NCBI GenBank assembly: GCA_030348385.1 | Contig: JAUCFP010000006.1 | Coordinates: 1,364,001 to 1,428,000, forward strand | Reading direction: 5' to 3' | DNA: 64,000 nucleotides | Origin: Cytobacillus sp. NJ13 | GTDB lineage: Bacteria > Bacillota > Bacilli > Bacillales > Cytobacillaceae | Part shown: positions 7,531 to 14,601 of the stretch, in pieces | Position numbering within the stretch: position 1 is the stretch's first letter | Layout of the letters: each line of letters starts with the position of its first letter | The notes under the pieces: model-generated | Seen by the model: only the letters and a program-made list of their open reading frames with translations | The model's database searches: none | What the model was told of the DNA's origin: nothing | Program-made: the position numbers and the translations under genes

Positions 7531-7621
7531 ATGAAATCATAACCTATTCTTTTTAGATTGTAAACATAATTTTTAGAATTTTTTAAAGATTATTTTTTCT
7601 CGGTTGATAGATTGTGAGAAT

Positions 7622-8392
7622 TTAATAAAGCAGCTCCTCTTTCAGATCAAGCAGCTCGGAAAGTTCTTCAGCAAGATGATCCAAGGCTTCTTCAACGATC
7701 TGCTCTCCGATTTCCCTGCTCCCTTTCCGTCCATCACCGATACAGCCGTTTCCAGTCATTTCTTCATAGAAATAAAATCCCTGGACAGCTTTACCCGGCC
7801 GGAGTCTTTCCCATCTGCCGCCTTGCTTGATTTCTCCTTTTTCCAAGAGGTCCTCTCTTACCAGTTCAGGAGCAAGATAAAGAGCTTCAGACACTTCACG
7901 TTCACAGCTGTGGCCAAATAAAGGAGATTTTACATATTTCCCGATAGATTCCTTGGCAGATGCAGTTGTCTTAGCATAGTAGACTTCTACTTCCAATTCC
8001 TTTGTGATGGTCATGGCTGCCAGATTCAGTGCAGATTGGTTTCCGCCATGTGAATTCAAAAATAAAAACTTCTTGATGTCATGCTGTTTCAGTGAGGAAA
8101 CCATGTCTGTAAGAACAGCAATCAAAGTAGAAGGCTGGAGTGTAATTGTTCCGGGGAAATGGATATGATGCTCGGAAACCCCCATGTTAACACACGGCGT
8201 CACAATAGCATATGGAAACATTCTCTGCCCCAGTTTAATAGCCATTCTCTCCGCAAGCACCGCATCACAGCTTTCCGCCATATGTGGACCATGCTGCTCA
8301 TGTGCTCCGACAGGAATTATGGCAAACTCTACTGTTTCTAGTGATTTCTCGACTTCCTTCCATGTCATCTTGGTAAGATCATAACAATTCAT
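7622..8392 (-). CDS. Creatininase-family amidohydrolase
   Basis: This 256-residue protein shows the creatininase fold: PVGAHEQHGPHM near 28-38 (metal ligands E32 and H34, with D43 in ESCD), and NSHGGN at 113-118 (H115). It also has GHSCEREVSEA near 160-170, in place of the usual HAGxxETS; E164 or E166 would be the last ligand. The family opens cyclic amides or cuts amide bonds using two metal ions. Members include creatinine amidohydrolase, the archaeal ArfB deformylase and the mycofactocin peptidase MftE. The substrate is unknown. It has its own promoter and a near-perfect operator, so it is a separate unit from the HDO-like gene although on the same strand. Confidence 0.88.
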   Translation of the reverse strand: MNCYDLTKMTWKEVEKSLETVEFAIIPVGAHEQHGPHMAESCDAVLAERMAIKLGQRMFPYAIVTPCVNMGVSEHHIHFPGTITLQPSTLIAVLTDMVSSLKQHDIKKFLFLNSHGGNQSALNLAAMTITKELEVEVYYAKTTASAKESIGKYVKSPLFGHSCEREVSEALYLAPELVREDLLEKGEIKQGGRWERLRPGKAVQGFYFYEEMTGNGCIGDGRKGSREIGEQIVEEALDHLAEELSELLDLKEELLY

Positions 8393-8415
8393 TTTCTTGA
8401 TACCCCGCTCGCCTT

Positions 8416-8432
8416 AGGTATTTTGTATACCA
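8416..8432. promoter_or_regulatory. GntR operator candidate before the creatininase-family gene
   Basis: GGTATTTTGTATACC (8417-8431) is a perfect inverted repeat, GGTAT-N5-ATACC, about 25 bases upstream of the start codon. It fits repression by steric block. Confidence 0.65.
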
Positions 8433-8453
8433 TTAATAAATAAAAATAAAAAA

Positions 8454-8786
8454 CTATTTCGTAATAGCTGCAGTTGTCTTCTTGGGAGGTTTTACAGAGA
8501 TGTTGTCCTGGGATATTTCAATGTCGTTTTGGATGGTCATTTGACAGGTTAACCGGTACCCTTCTTTCACTTTGTCGCCAAGCATTTTTTCTTCCTTCCA
8601 ATTTGGCGGTGCGAGATCATCTCCCCCATTTAAAACAATGCACGTACATTTTGTGCATCTTCCCATGCCGCATCCATATTTTAATTCCGGAAACTGGCGG
8701 ATCCCTGCCAGGACCACCAAATTGGCATTATCCTTTACCTGCTTTTCCACAATCTCCCCATCCACATGAAGCGTAACCTTCGGCAT
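8454..8786 (-). CDS. [2Fe-2S] ferredoxin, second in the island
   Basis: This 110-residue ferredoxin has C39-x4-C44-x2-C47 and C81 (RLTCQM), with an extra cysteine at C49. The layout is the same as in the 116-aa ferredoxin at 2217-2567, but the sequences differ clearly, so this is not a recent duplication. It should carry a single [2Fe-2S] cluster. The start ATG at 8786 has AAGGGG upstream. It lies just upstream of the creatininase-family gene on the same strand but is separated from it by an operator. Two ferredoxins and no reductase are visible in the window. Confidence 0.9.
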   Translation of the reverse strand: MPKVTLHVDGEIVEKQVKDNANLVVLAGIRQFPELKYGCGMGRCTKCTCIVLNGGDDLAPPNWKEEKMLGDKVKEGYRLTCQMTIQNDIEISQDNISVKPPKKTTAAITK

Positions 8787-8830
8787 AACATTACCCCTTT
8801 CAGTTTATTCTAAAAATTTAGATACTTTTT

Positions 8831-8845
8831 TCAAAGTATACAACC
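8831..8845. promoter_or_regulatory. Degenerate GTATAC site before ferredoxin 2
   Basis: TCAAAGTATACAACC keeps the GTATACAA core but has poor left flanks. It lies 45 bases upstream of the ferredoxin start. Confidence 0.4.
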
Positions 8846-8913
8846 TTTCGGGAAGATTAGCAAACTCGTTTTTTATTTTTCTGTGTTTGGCGGATATAGG
8901 CAGGTCCCTTTTA

Positions 8914-9083
8914 CTGGATTAACTACCGTTTTTCCATTTGTGCGATTAAATTCGTCGTTAATCAGCTAGATTAACGACCATTTTCTTTGAGTTCAATTAT
9001 TTTCGTCGTTATCCGGCCGCATTAACTACCATTTTCTTTGAGTTCGATTATTTTCGTCGTTAATCTGCCAAATTGGCTGCCAC
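8914..9083. repeat. 51-bp tandem repeat, about 3.5 copies, each with a hairpin
   Basis: Copies begin with TTCGTCGTTA at 8951, 9002 and 9053, and a partial copy precedes them from 8914. The copy at 8951 contains GTCGTTAATC-AGCTA-GATTAACGAC, a perfect 10-bp stem. The common tail is CATTTTCTTTGAGTTC. The architecture matches the 52-bp array at 25553-26140. This is most of the 470-base gap before the 18-codon ORF. Confidence 0.85.
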
Positions 9084-9169
9084 CCTAACTCACCAGCATC
9101 ACTTCCTTTTTTCTTAATGACCAATATATATAATTTTCACCGAATTATTAAAAAATTTAGAATATATTA

Positions 9170-9230
9170 TTGAATATTTTGAAATCTTAGTATAAAATAA
9201 GCTCAAGAGCGTTGGTATACAATATTCCAA
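9170..9230 (+). promoter_or_regulatory. Promoter and operator for the 111-aa gene unit
   Basis: A possible -35 TTGAAT (9170-9175) and -10 TATAAA (9191-9196) have 15-base spacing, shorter than ideal. The operator TTGGTATACAATATTCC (9212-9228) sits where transcription should begin. It matches the model GntR site, with one arm changed from ATACC to ATTCC. Confidence 0.55.
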
Positions 9231-9259
9231 AGAGAAGGAGGTAAGCTCTCGAGCTACAT

Positions 9260-9316
9260 ATGAGCAATTCTGCATTTGAAAAACTAATTTCAAACAAAAC
9301 TAAGGGAGTGTTTTAA
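9260..9316 (+). CDS. 18-codon ORF coupled to the 111-aa gene (possible leader or precursor peptide)
   Basis: ATG at 9260 opens MSNSAFEKLISNKTKGVF, and the TAA stop (9314-9316) is immediately followed by the TTG start of the 111-aa gene. AAGGAGG (9235-9241) is upstream, but about 17 bases from the ATG, which is too far for normal initiation unless the mRNA folds. The ribosome site of the downstream gene (AAGGGAGTG) lies inside the ORF. It may be a leader peptide, a genuine small peptide, or chance. I cannot decide between these from sequence. Confidence 0.3.
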   Translation: MSNSAFEKLISNKTKGVF

Positions 9317-9652
9317 TTGGGTAAATATATTGTATTAACAAATAAAGATACTTTCCAGACCATTCTGGAAAACGAGGGTCTAAAACCGATTGAGACGTAT
9401 CATTTTTATTTCTTCGATAAGCTGAAGGCTAAGTACACCATTGCGGAAGTTTTGGATGAGAATATGAAAATACAGCTTTATGAAGATTATGAAGGAAAAG
9501 AGTATGTGAATCATATTGGTGTTAAATTTTTTGAACGGTTTGAAACGCTGGAAGCAGCCAGAGAAGAACTGGATGAAATAGTAAAAGCATCCGGCAATAG
9601 TGAAGACTCCATTCATTCCAAACTGGTAAAATCCGATGAAGTAGCAGTATAA
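9317..9652 (+). CDS. Unknown 111-aa protein of the GntR island
   Basis: I do not recognise a named family. The protein starts MGKYIVLTNKDTFQ from a TTG codon with AAGGGAGTG 6-7 bases upstream. It reads as a small alpha/beta domain of about 95 residues (strands around KYIVLT, HFYFFD, YTIAEVLD, MKIQLYED, HIGVKFFERF; helix EAAREELDEIVKA) with a polar acidic tail. The body is rich in aromatic residues and has no cysteines. It has a strong promoter-operator region and a terminator right after, so it forms a unit of its own. Expression with the oxidase genes suggests an accessory or substrate-binding role, but that is inference. Confidence 0.7.
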   Translation: MGKYIVLTNKDTFQTILENEGLKPIETYHFYFFDKLKAKYTIAEVLDENMKIQLYEDYEGKEYVNHIGVKFFERFETLEAAREELDEIVKASGNSEDSIHSKLVKSDEVAV

Positions 9653-9663
9653 ATGTTTTTACT

Positions 9664-9700
9664 AAACCCGGAAGAAGCCGCTCTTCTTCCGGGTTTGCTG
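9664..9700 (+). terminator. Terminator after the 111-aa gene
   Basis: AAACCCGGAAGAAG (9664-9677) pairs with CTTCTTCCGGGTTT (9683-9696), a 14-bp stem ending in TTT, 12 bases past the stop codon. Confidence 0.85.
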
Positions 9701-9704
9701 TTAA

Positions 9705-10080
9705 TAAGAAAAGCGGAAGCGCATTGCCCACTGAGGAACGCAGAATTAAAAAACGTGGCAACGTCTGCATGACCCCCATCCTCCAAAAAGCTGTCGCTTT
9801 CGGTCGTGCGTTGTTTATGCTGACGAAGCCTTCCTTGTCCTGTGTGCTTCAAGCACAAGACGAGCCTCCCGGAAAGTCGTTCTTTGTCTTTTTGGGAGGC
9901 TTGCTTGAAATGTGAAGGCGACTGCCCAGGGACGACAGGCATAAGACGCTTCCTGAAAGAAGCCGTTTTTCCTCCTGGAAGGAAACGGCTTTGACCCCGA
10001 GTATCTAGGAGCCGCGACTAAACAAGCTTGTGACCTCGAGGGGGTAGGCTGCTTGCGCTAGACAGTTTTCTACGTTCAAA
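9705..10080. repeat. Interspersed Bacillaceae-type intergenic repeat, composite
   Basis: The block opens with AAAAGCGGAAGCGC and contains GACGACAGGCATAAGACGC. It then has a strong hairpin, AGCCGTTTTTCCTCC...GGAAGGAAACGGCT, and ends GGTAGGCTGCTTGCGCTAGACAG. These pieces resemble a repeat I know from many Bacillaceae intergenic regions. Between about 9730 and 9900 an unrelated segment seems to be inserted, including GAGCCTCCCGGAAAG...TTTTTGGGAGGCTTGC. ORFs in it have no ribosome sites and are not counted. It fills the gap between the 111-aa and 28-aa genes. Confidence 0.55.
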
Positions 10081-10102
10081 ATTTCTAACTTTCTTATTCT
10101 AT

Positions 10103-10126
10103 AAAAAAACCGCCAAAGAATGGCGG
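10103..10126 (-). terminator. Terminator after the 28-aa gene
   Basis: On the minus strand CCGCCA-TTCTT-TGGCGG is followed by seven T. It begins 6 bases past the stop of the 28-aa ORF and has no other minus-strand gene to serve. Confidence 0.8.
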
Positions 10127-10131
10127 CCAGA

Positions 10132-10218
10132 CTAGAATTTTAATGTTCTTCTTAAACGGGCTAATTTTCTTTCTGTTTTCTCGATTGCATATTTGGATCC
10201 AAATAGAAAATGGAACAT
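10132..10218 (-). CDS. Small basic peptide, 28 aa, unknown function
   Basis: This ORF is very short but has every signal of a gene: AAAAGGAGG at 10227-10235, eight bases before ATG 10218, a TAG stop at 10132-10134, and a Rho-independent terminator directly after. The peptide begins MFHFLFGSKYAIEKTERKLA and continues with an Arg/Lys-rich helix ending LKF. It has a short aromatic N-terminus and about ten basic residues. The operator at 10290-10309 lies in its promoter region, so it probably belongs to the GntR regulon. It could be a small regulatory protein (compare the basic FbpC type), a chaperone peptide or a modified-peptide precursor. Confidence 0.6.
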   Translation of the reverse strand: MFHFLFGSKYAIEKTERKLARLRRTLKF

Positions 10219-10289
10219 TGGGGAAGCCTCCTTTTTTCTCTAACCTGTTATCATTATTATATTATGAATTTTTGAGATTTACAACAAGA

Positions 10290-10309
10290 TTGTATACCAA
10301 ATACCAAAA
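10290..10309. promoter_or_regulatory. GntR operator candidate between the 28-aa gene and the permease
   Basis: TTGTATACCAAATACCAAAA contains GTATACC and a second ATACC in direct repeat. It lies upstream of the 28-aa gene on one strand and of the permease on the other, so it could serve both. Confidence 0.55.
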
Positions 10310-10359
10310 TTACGATAGAAATGTTGTTGTTTTTTGAACAAATAAAGAAAAGTCGTGAT

Positions 10360-10375
10360 TATGGTATACAATTTA
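10360..10375. promoter_or_regulatory. GntR operator candidate before the permease
   Basis: TATGGTATACAATTTA matches the left half and centre of the model site (TGGTATACAAT). It is about 45 bases upstream of the permease start. Confidence 0.5.
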
Positions 10376-10417
10376 TTTTCCCCATTTACTTTATGAAAGA
10401 TCGCGAGGGTGTCTGAT

Positions 10418-11800
10418 ATGCTGAGAGTTTTATTTTTGACCGTGATTGGTTTATATTTGCTGTCCACTTTGCTTCCGCAATGGAATATCGATCCCCTCCT
10501 CTCTGTCTTGTGTTTTATAATAGTCGTTTTGACCTTCAGGCTTGCGAAGAAATTTGTTCAGATTCTCGGGGGCGTGTTCCTGGCTTTTGGTGCTGTGCTG
10601 CTTTGGACAAGCGGCTCAGAATGGCAGCAATATATTCTTGCCTTTGGGCCAATGCTTGATTTGCTTACCATGTTTACGTTAATACCGATCCTGGGCATAC
10701 CGATTAAACTTGGGAGATACGGGGAAGGCATCCGGGCCATCATTCAAAAACGGGTAAAAACATCTGGTCATTTATATATGATGACTTCGGGGATTTCTTA
10801 CTTTTTTAGCATTTTCATGAATCTTGCCACTCTTCCCATGACGTATTATTCAATCCGGCCGGCACTCGGGAGCTTTCCGGTGCGGAACAAGGAACGATTC
10901 ATGAGCAGAGCGATTTCCAGAGGGTTTGCAATGCCTTTAATCTGGGCGCCTGTAACGCCTATTGTGGGGATAGTGATTACGATGACGGGAGTCAGCTGGG
11001 TATCCATCCTCCCCTATGTCATCCCGCTGAGCATATTGGGATTAGCAATGGATTGGTTTATTGGTACCCGTCAGTCCCAGTCTATGAAACTCCCGCACAC
11101 TGGCGAAGAATCTGTGCACGAAACGGCGGCAGCCCTTGAAGCAGGTTATGCCGGCCGGCCGGGAAGAGTCTTTCAAATCCTTGTAGCCATTGCAATTTTT
11201 AATGTTCTTGTATCCCTTGCTGAGACGCAGTTTACTTTGCCTTTCTTAATTCTTGTTTCTTTGATCGTTATTCCATTTGCATTCAGCTGGTCCCTTATTT
11301 TAAGAAAAGGGAGAGAATTTGGCGATGAGCTTGCTGACCATTTCAATTCCTTCGCCATGAGCATGAAGGATCAATTTTTCATCTTTTTATCAACAGGCTT
11401 CTTTATCTCAGCCATTAACTTTTCGAAGGCAAATGAAGTCCTTTATGGTTGGATTACAGCTTTTATAAATGTTGCCGGGGTCGAAGTTTTCCTGATTATC
11501 TTGCCTTTGATTCCTTTAGGGCTGGCCTTTCTGGGCCTTCATCCTGCCGTTTCACTTGCTTTGATGATTGAAGGCGTAAACCCGGCAGCCATCGGAATTT
11601 CCCCGCACATTCTGACAGTTGCGATGCTGTCAGGAGCTGTTTCCGCCTTCTTAGTGGGTCCATATAATGCCACTCTTGGCCTTATGTCCAACATTATCAA
11701 AGTCGATTCCTATAAAGTCTCCAACTGGAATATGCCATTCGCGGCAGTTTATGTTGCTTGTGTGATGTTCTATTTGTTTCTACTGGAAAGATTGCTCTAA
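10418..11800 (+). CDS. Multi-pass membrane permease, probable organic-anion transporter
   Basis: This 460-residue protein has about eleven hydrophobic segments, with a hydrophilic loop near residues 215-250. Regions such as GHLYMMTSGISYFFSIFMNL and a late GLHPAVSLALMIEGV, followed by AFLVGPYNATLGLMSNI, recall ion-transporter-superfamily anion permeases, but I cannot name the family. I chose ATG 10418 (AGGGTG six bases upstream) over GTG 10409, which overlaps that ribosome site. Two GTATAC sites precede it. I infer uptake of the pathway substrate. Its terminator hairpin overlaps the end of the converging gene. Confidence 0.75.
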   Translation: MLRVLFLTVIGLYLLSTLLPQWNIDPLLSVLCFIIVVLTFRLAKKFVQILGGVFLAFGAVLLWTSGSEWQQYILAFGPMLDLLTMFTLIPILGIPIKLGRYGEGIRAIIQKRVKTSGHLYMMTSGISYFFSIFMNLATLPMTYYSIRPALGSFPVRNKERFMSRAISRGFAMPLIWAPVTPIVGIVITMTGVSWVSILPYVIPLSILGLAMDWFIGTRQSQSMKLPHTGEESVHETAAALEAGYAGRPGRVFQILVAIAIFNVLVSLAETQFTLPFLILVSLIVIPFAFSWSLILRKGREFGDELADHFNSFAMSMKDQFFIFLSTGFFISAINFSKANEVLYGWITAFINVAGVEVFLIILPLIPLGLAFLGLHPAVSLALMIEGVNPAAIGISPHILTVAMLSGAVSAFLVGPYNATLGLMSNIIKVDSYKVSNWNMPFAAVYVACVMFYLFLLERLL

Positions 11801-11803
11801 TTG

Positions 11804-11843
11804 AAAAAGCTGCTGATCAACTAGATTAATCAGCAGCTTTTTT
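11804..11843. terminator. Bidirectional terminator between converging genes
   Basis: AAAAAGCTGCTGAT (11804-11817) pairs with ATCAGCAGCTTTTTT (11829-11843). The right arm also encodes the last codons of the minus-strand dehydrogenase, so it clearly terminates the permease. Confidence 0.85.
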
Positions 11844-12506
11844 AGTGGATTCCTGTATTTCTTTGACAATCTCCTGTGCAAAATGCCCCAAGGTGCCTTC
11901 ACTGTAAGAGCGGATAACTTCAGGTGCCAGGGAGGCGAGAGCTCTATTGATATAAGCTGGCGGATAACTTTTGCGGATAAACTCATTCTCGATTTCGACG
12001 GCTGTCTTTACAGCAAAGAATGTAGCCAGTTTGTTTACTTCTACTAATCTTTCTTCACTGTCCTTTACGATTTCCCCCAATGGCTTGATAAGGTCCATTA
12101 TCGGATCTGGCAGCTGGTCCTCTGAAATAAACAATCCCTTTCCATTCTCCATTAAATCTCTCGAATGACCCATATACTTTAATCCGTATACCTTGCAGGA
12201 AGGGAATCTTTCTCTAATACTTTTCGTTGGAAGCGCAGTCGCCATGTTGATGAAAGCAATAGAAGTCTCCTCAGGAAACATACTTTCCATAAAAGAAATC
12301 ACCTTTCCGGCCGGCAAAGCGAGCAGAATCATATCCACTTGTTTCAGCTCGTCATCAGTTAAAGGGCGTCCGTTAGGGAACTTCTCAGCAAATTGTTCTG
12401 CCTTTGACCTGTCAGGATGATAAATGCCGATTGGAAGGTTTGATTTATGCCAGTGAGTCATCATGGCAGTCCCCAATTTTCCAATCCCTGCTAAACCTAT
12501 TTTCAT
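11826..12506 (-). CDS. NAD(P)-binding dehydrogenase-like protein (pyrroline-carboxylate-reductase/6PGDH-like Rossmann fold)
   Basis: This 226-residue protein starts MKIGLAGIGKLGTAMMTHWH, a classic GxGxxG/A dinucleotide site. LLALPAGKVISFME and INMATALPTKSIRERFP follow, as in ProC-like and F420-dependent NADP reductase-like folds. A helical C-terminal half (about 130-226) would form the dimer and substrate site. It is shorter than ProC (about 270). It probably reduces an imine, or oxidises an amine or hydroxy acid, using NAD(P). The substrate is unknown. Two adjacent ATGs occur; 12506 has the better spacing from AGGAGG. No clear GTATAC site is upstream, so it may be read from the permease behind it through a terminator. 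Confidence 0.7.
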   Translation of the reverse strand: MKIGLAGIGKLGTAMMTHWHKSNLPIGIYHPDRSKAEQFAEKFPNGRPLTDDELKQVDMILLALPAGKVISFMESMFPEETSIAFINMATALPTKSIRERFPSCKVYGLKYMGHSRDLMENGKGLFISEDQLPDPIMDLIKPLGEIVKDSEERLVEVNKLATFFAVKTAVEIENEFIRKSYPPAYINRALASLAPEVIRSYSEGTLGHFAQEIVKEIQESTKKAAD

Positions 12507-12526
12507 CATTCGCCTCCTATTCTGTC

Positions 12527-12582
12527 TGAAAAAAAGACTATCCCCTAAGTTAGTATATTCTAACTTTGCAGGATAGCCTTTT
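12527..12582 (-). terminator. Double hairpin terminator after the second permease
   Basis: On the minus strand AAAAGGCTATCC pairs with GGATAGTCTTTT, followed by more T. An inner perfect repeat, AAGTTAG-N6-CTAACTT, is nested between the arms. Confidence 0.8.
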
Positions 12583-12599
12583 ATTTTTCAAGTACTGTT

Positions 12600-14045
12600 T
12601 TACCAGACTAATATAGCAATTAATGTGGCGATAAAAAGGCTGGCGACAACAGGAATAAAGTTTTTCCTGGCCAGTTCCAGAGGTGAAAGCTGGAGGAATC
12701 CTGCTACTGCCACAAGGGAAGACCAGGCAACAATTGTGCCTCCGCCCCAGATGGCACCCATCTGCCCGATCGCTGCCAATGTGGAAGGATCGATATTGCT
12801 TCCATTTGCCAAAGCACCCGATAAGGCACCTGTTAACGGCAGCCCTGAAAAGCCTGACCCATCCAAGCCAGTGATCAGACCGACTATTAAAAGACCAAAA
12901 CCGGCAATAAAGGCATTTTCCGGAATATATGCCTGGCCTGCCTGTATCATATCGAATAAAAACGCAGGTTTGGCAGCGCTTTCATCGAGAGATAGTATCG
13001 TGCCTGTGAAGTCTGAGCTTCCCATAAAGAAGAATCCTGCTATTGGAATAACCGGGGCCATCGCTCTAAAGGCGAATACAAACCCTTCCGTTAAATGGTC
13101 GCTTATTTTATCCAAGGCATGGATGCGATTAAATGCCACGGTGGCAAGCACCAATAAAAGTGTAGCTACCCCGCCGATAAAGGCAGCACCATCTGTTCCT
13201 TCAAATCCGGATCCACCGGTTAACTTTGTTGAGAACATATACAGCATAACAGCCAGCATGGATAAAGGCACTAATACAGCAAAGACCTTGCCCCAAGTAT
13301 TTTTTCTCTGGATAGTTTCAGCACTTTCTTCAGCTGTAGCCGCCAGTTCATTGGCTACACCAAAGAATGCAGAATCCTTCGGGTTTAATGAGGAGTCATG
13401 ATGACCATTTTTCACAATAAATTTTCTATGCGCCAAATAGATATAGGCCAATGCGCTTACTCCTGTAATGATGGAAAGAACTAATGTCTTATCAGCAACC
13501 AGTGCTTTATCAATTCCAGCTGCTTTGGCACTTAGCATCGGTGCTACCTGCATGATATAATCTGAAGAAAGCGCCATTCCCTGGCCAGCAATGACAATAA
13601 CCATGGCAGCCGTCATTACAGGCAGGCCAGCCCTGACCGCTGCCGGGACCAGCAATGCACAGATAAGCGGGACAGCAGGAGTCGGCCAGAAAAAGAGTGA
13701 AATAACATAAGTAGTAACCATTAATACTAAATAGGAAACATGCCCATTGATCATTACCTTCTCAATTGGACCGATAAGCCTTTTATCAGCTCCCAGGTCT
13801 TTCAATGAATTAAGAAGCGCGATCATGAGGGAGATGATCAGGAATATACTGAATAGTTCTTTTGCTGCGAGGAGATTAGCGTTAAATACCGCCTGGAAGC
13901 CAGCGATCAGACTTCCTTTATAGATGACTGCCACAAAGAAAGTTCCGATGATAACAGGCAAGACAACGCCTCTTCTGAAAAGCATCGTTGCGATTACAGA
14001 CACAGTAACAATTGCATATACCCAATGAGCAAATGTTAACTCCAT
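12600..14045 (-). CDS. Multi-pass membrane transporter, second permease of the island
   Basis: This 481-residue protein has about twelve hydrophobic segments. Recognisable stretches are FFWPTPAVPLICALLVPAAV, MALSSDYIMQVAPMLSAKAA, a polar loop at about 215-240 and LDGSGFSGLPLTGALSGALA. The paired glycine-rich re-entrant-like loops (SDYIMQ and DGSGFSG) are typical of ion-transporter-superfamily carriers, but I cannot name the substrate. It is unrelated to the permease at 10418-11800. Two GTATAC sites lie in its upstream region. With the divergent aspartate-dehydrogenase-like gene it shares a 550-base control region. An amino or organic acid is the likely cargo, by inference. Confidence 0.75.
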   Translation of the reverse strand: MELTFAHWVYAIVTVSVIATMLFRRGVVLPVIIGTFFVAVIYKGSLIAGFQAVFNANLLAAKELFSIFLIISLMIALLNSLKDLGADKRLIGPIEKVMINGHVSYLVLMVTTYVISLFFWPTPAVPLICALLVPAAVRAGLPVMTAAMVIVIAGQGMALSSDYIMQVAPMLSAKAAGIDKALVADKTLVLSIITGVSALAYIYLAHRKFIVKNGHHDSSLNPKDSAFFGVANELAATAEESAETIQRKNTWGKVFAVLVPLSMLAVMLYMFSTKLTGGSGFEGTDGAAFIGGVATLLLVLATVAFNRIHALDKISDHLTEGFVFAFRAMAPVIPIAGFFFMGSSDFTGTILSLDESAAKPAFLFDMIQAGQAYIPENAFIAGFGLLIVGLITGLDGSGFSGLPLTGALSGALANGSNIDPSTLAAIGQMGAIWGGGTIVAWSSLVAVAGFLQLSPLELARKNFIPVVASLFIATLIAILVW

Positions 14046-14217
14046 ATATTCCCCTCCGTTTTCGTTATAAAAAAAATCTCTTTATAAATAGATTGCAAAA
14101 GACAGATTGCAGGAGGCATGATCTGTTTTTCTACGGCTGACTATGTAATACCTCAACACTTGGCTTATTCAGGAGGTTTTGAAACTTTTTCCAAAAAGCA
14201 TACTGCATTTGGTGGAT

Positions 14218-14233
14218 TGTATACCAAATTAAA
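14218..14233. promoter_or_regulatory. GntR operator candidate upstream of the second permease
   Basis: TTGTATACCAAATTAA matches the GTATACCAAA half of the model site. It lies in the 550-base divergent region, which otherwise holds only A/T-rich sequence and an unsupported ORF. Confidence 0.5.
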
Positions 14234-14402
14234 CAAAAAACAAAAAAGCGATAATCTCCGATGTGTTTGTTATCTGCGTGTACGCCATCCGAATCATACT
14301 ATACTATTTCCTTATGCTCCTTCAGAAGATCTTACCGAAAGATCAGCCTCTCTTCCTCTGGTACATGAGAATTTTGACCACCTCCCTTTTTCACTATTTT
14401 TA

Positions 14403-14421
14403 ACTTGTATACTATAATAAC
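14403..14421. promoter_or_regulatory. GTATAC site in the divergent region
   Basis: ACTTGTATACTATAATAAC carries the GTATAC core overlapping a TATAAT-like hexamer (TATAAT at 14412-14417). A regulator bound here would block polymerase. Confidence 0.4.
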
Positions 14422-14534
14422 ACTAAAAAAGAGTATTGTGCAAATAATTTTGAAAATTTAGATGTTTTAATATTTTCTATAAAATATATTGCTCTATTAA
14501 TGGATTTAAGTTAGAATCTAGAATAAAATTGAAC

Positions 14535-14556
14535 AAAGTATATCGTATACCAAATT
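14535..14556. promoter_or_regulatory. GntR operator before the aspartate-dehydrogenase-like gene
   Basis: The core GTATATCGTATACCAAA (14539-14555) is close to palindromic (GTATA-TC-GTATAC). It lies about 45 bases upstream of the start codon, with AAAATTGAACAAAG just before it. Confidence 0.55.
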
Positions 14557-14601
14557 AAAGACTCCTATTTTTAGGGGTGATCCCATGAAGGAGTGATAAA
14601 T

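Noticed and set aside
9724..9942. Overlapping ORFs on both strands in the 9.7-9.9 kb repeat
   Set aside because: No ribosome sites, overlapping frames on both strands and repeat-like sequence make coding unlikely.
12625..13401. 258-codon plus-strand ORF inside the second permease gene
   Set aside because: It is the antisense shadow of a strongly coding membrane-protein gene; its composition and lack of ribosome site fit a shadow.
14118..14417. 99-codon plus-strand ORF in the divergent region before the aspartate-dehydrogenase-like gene
   Set aside because: AGGAGGC almost touches the ATG, the protein has no recognisable pattern, and two operators lie inside it. It is more likely regulatory sequence.
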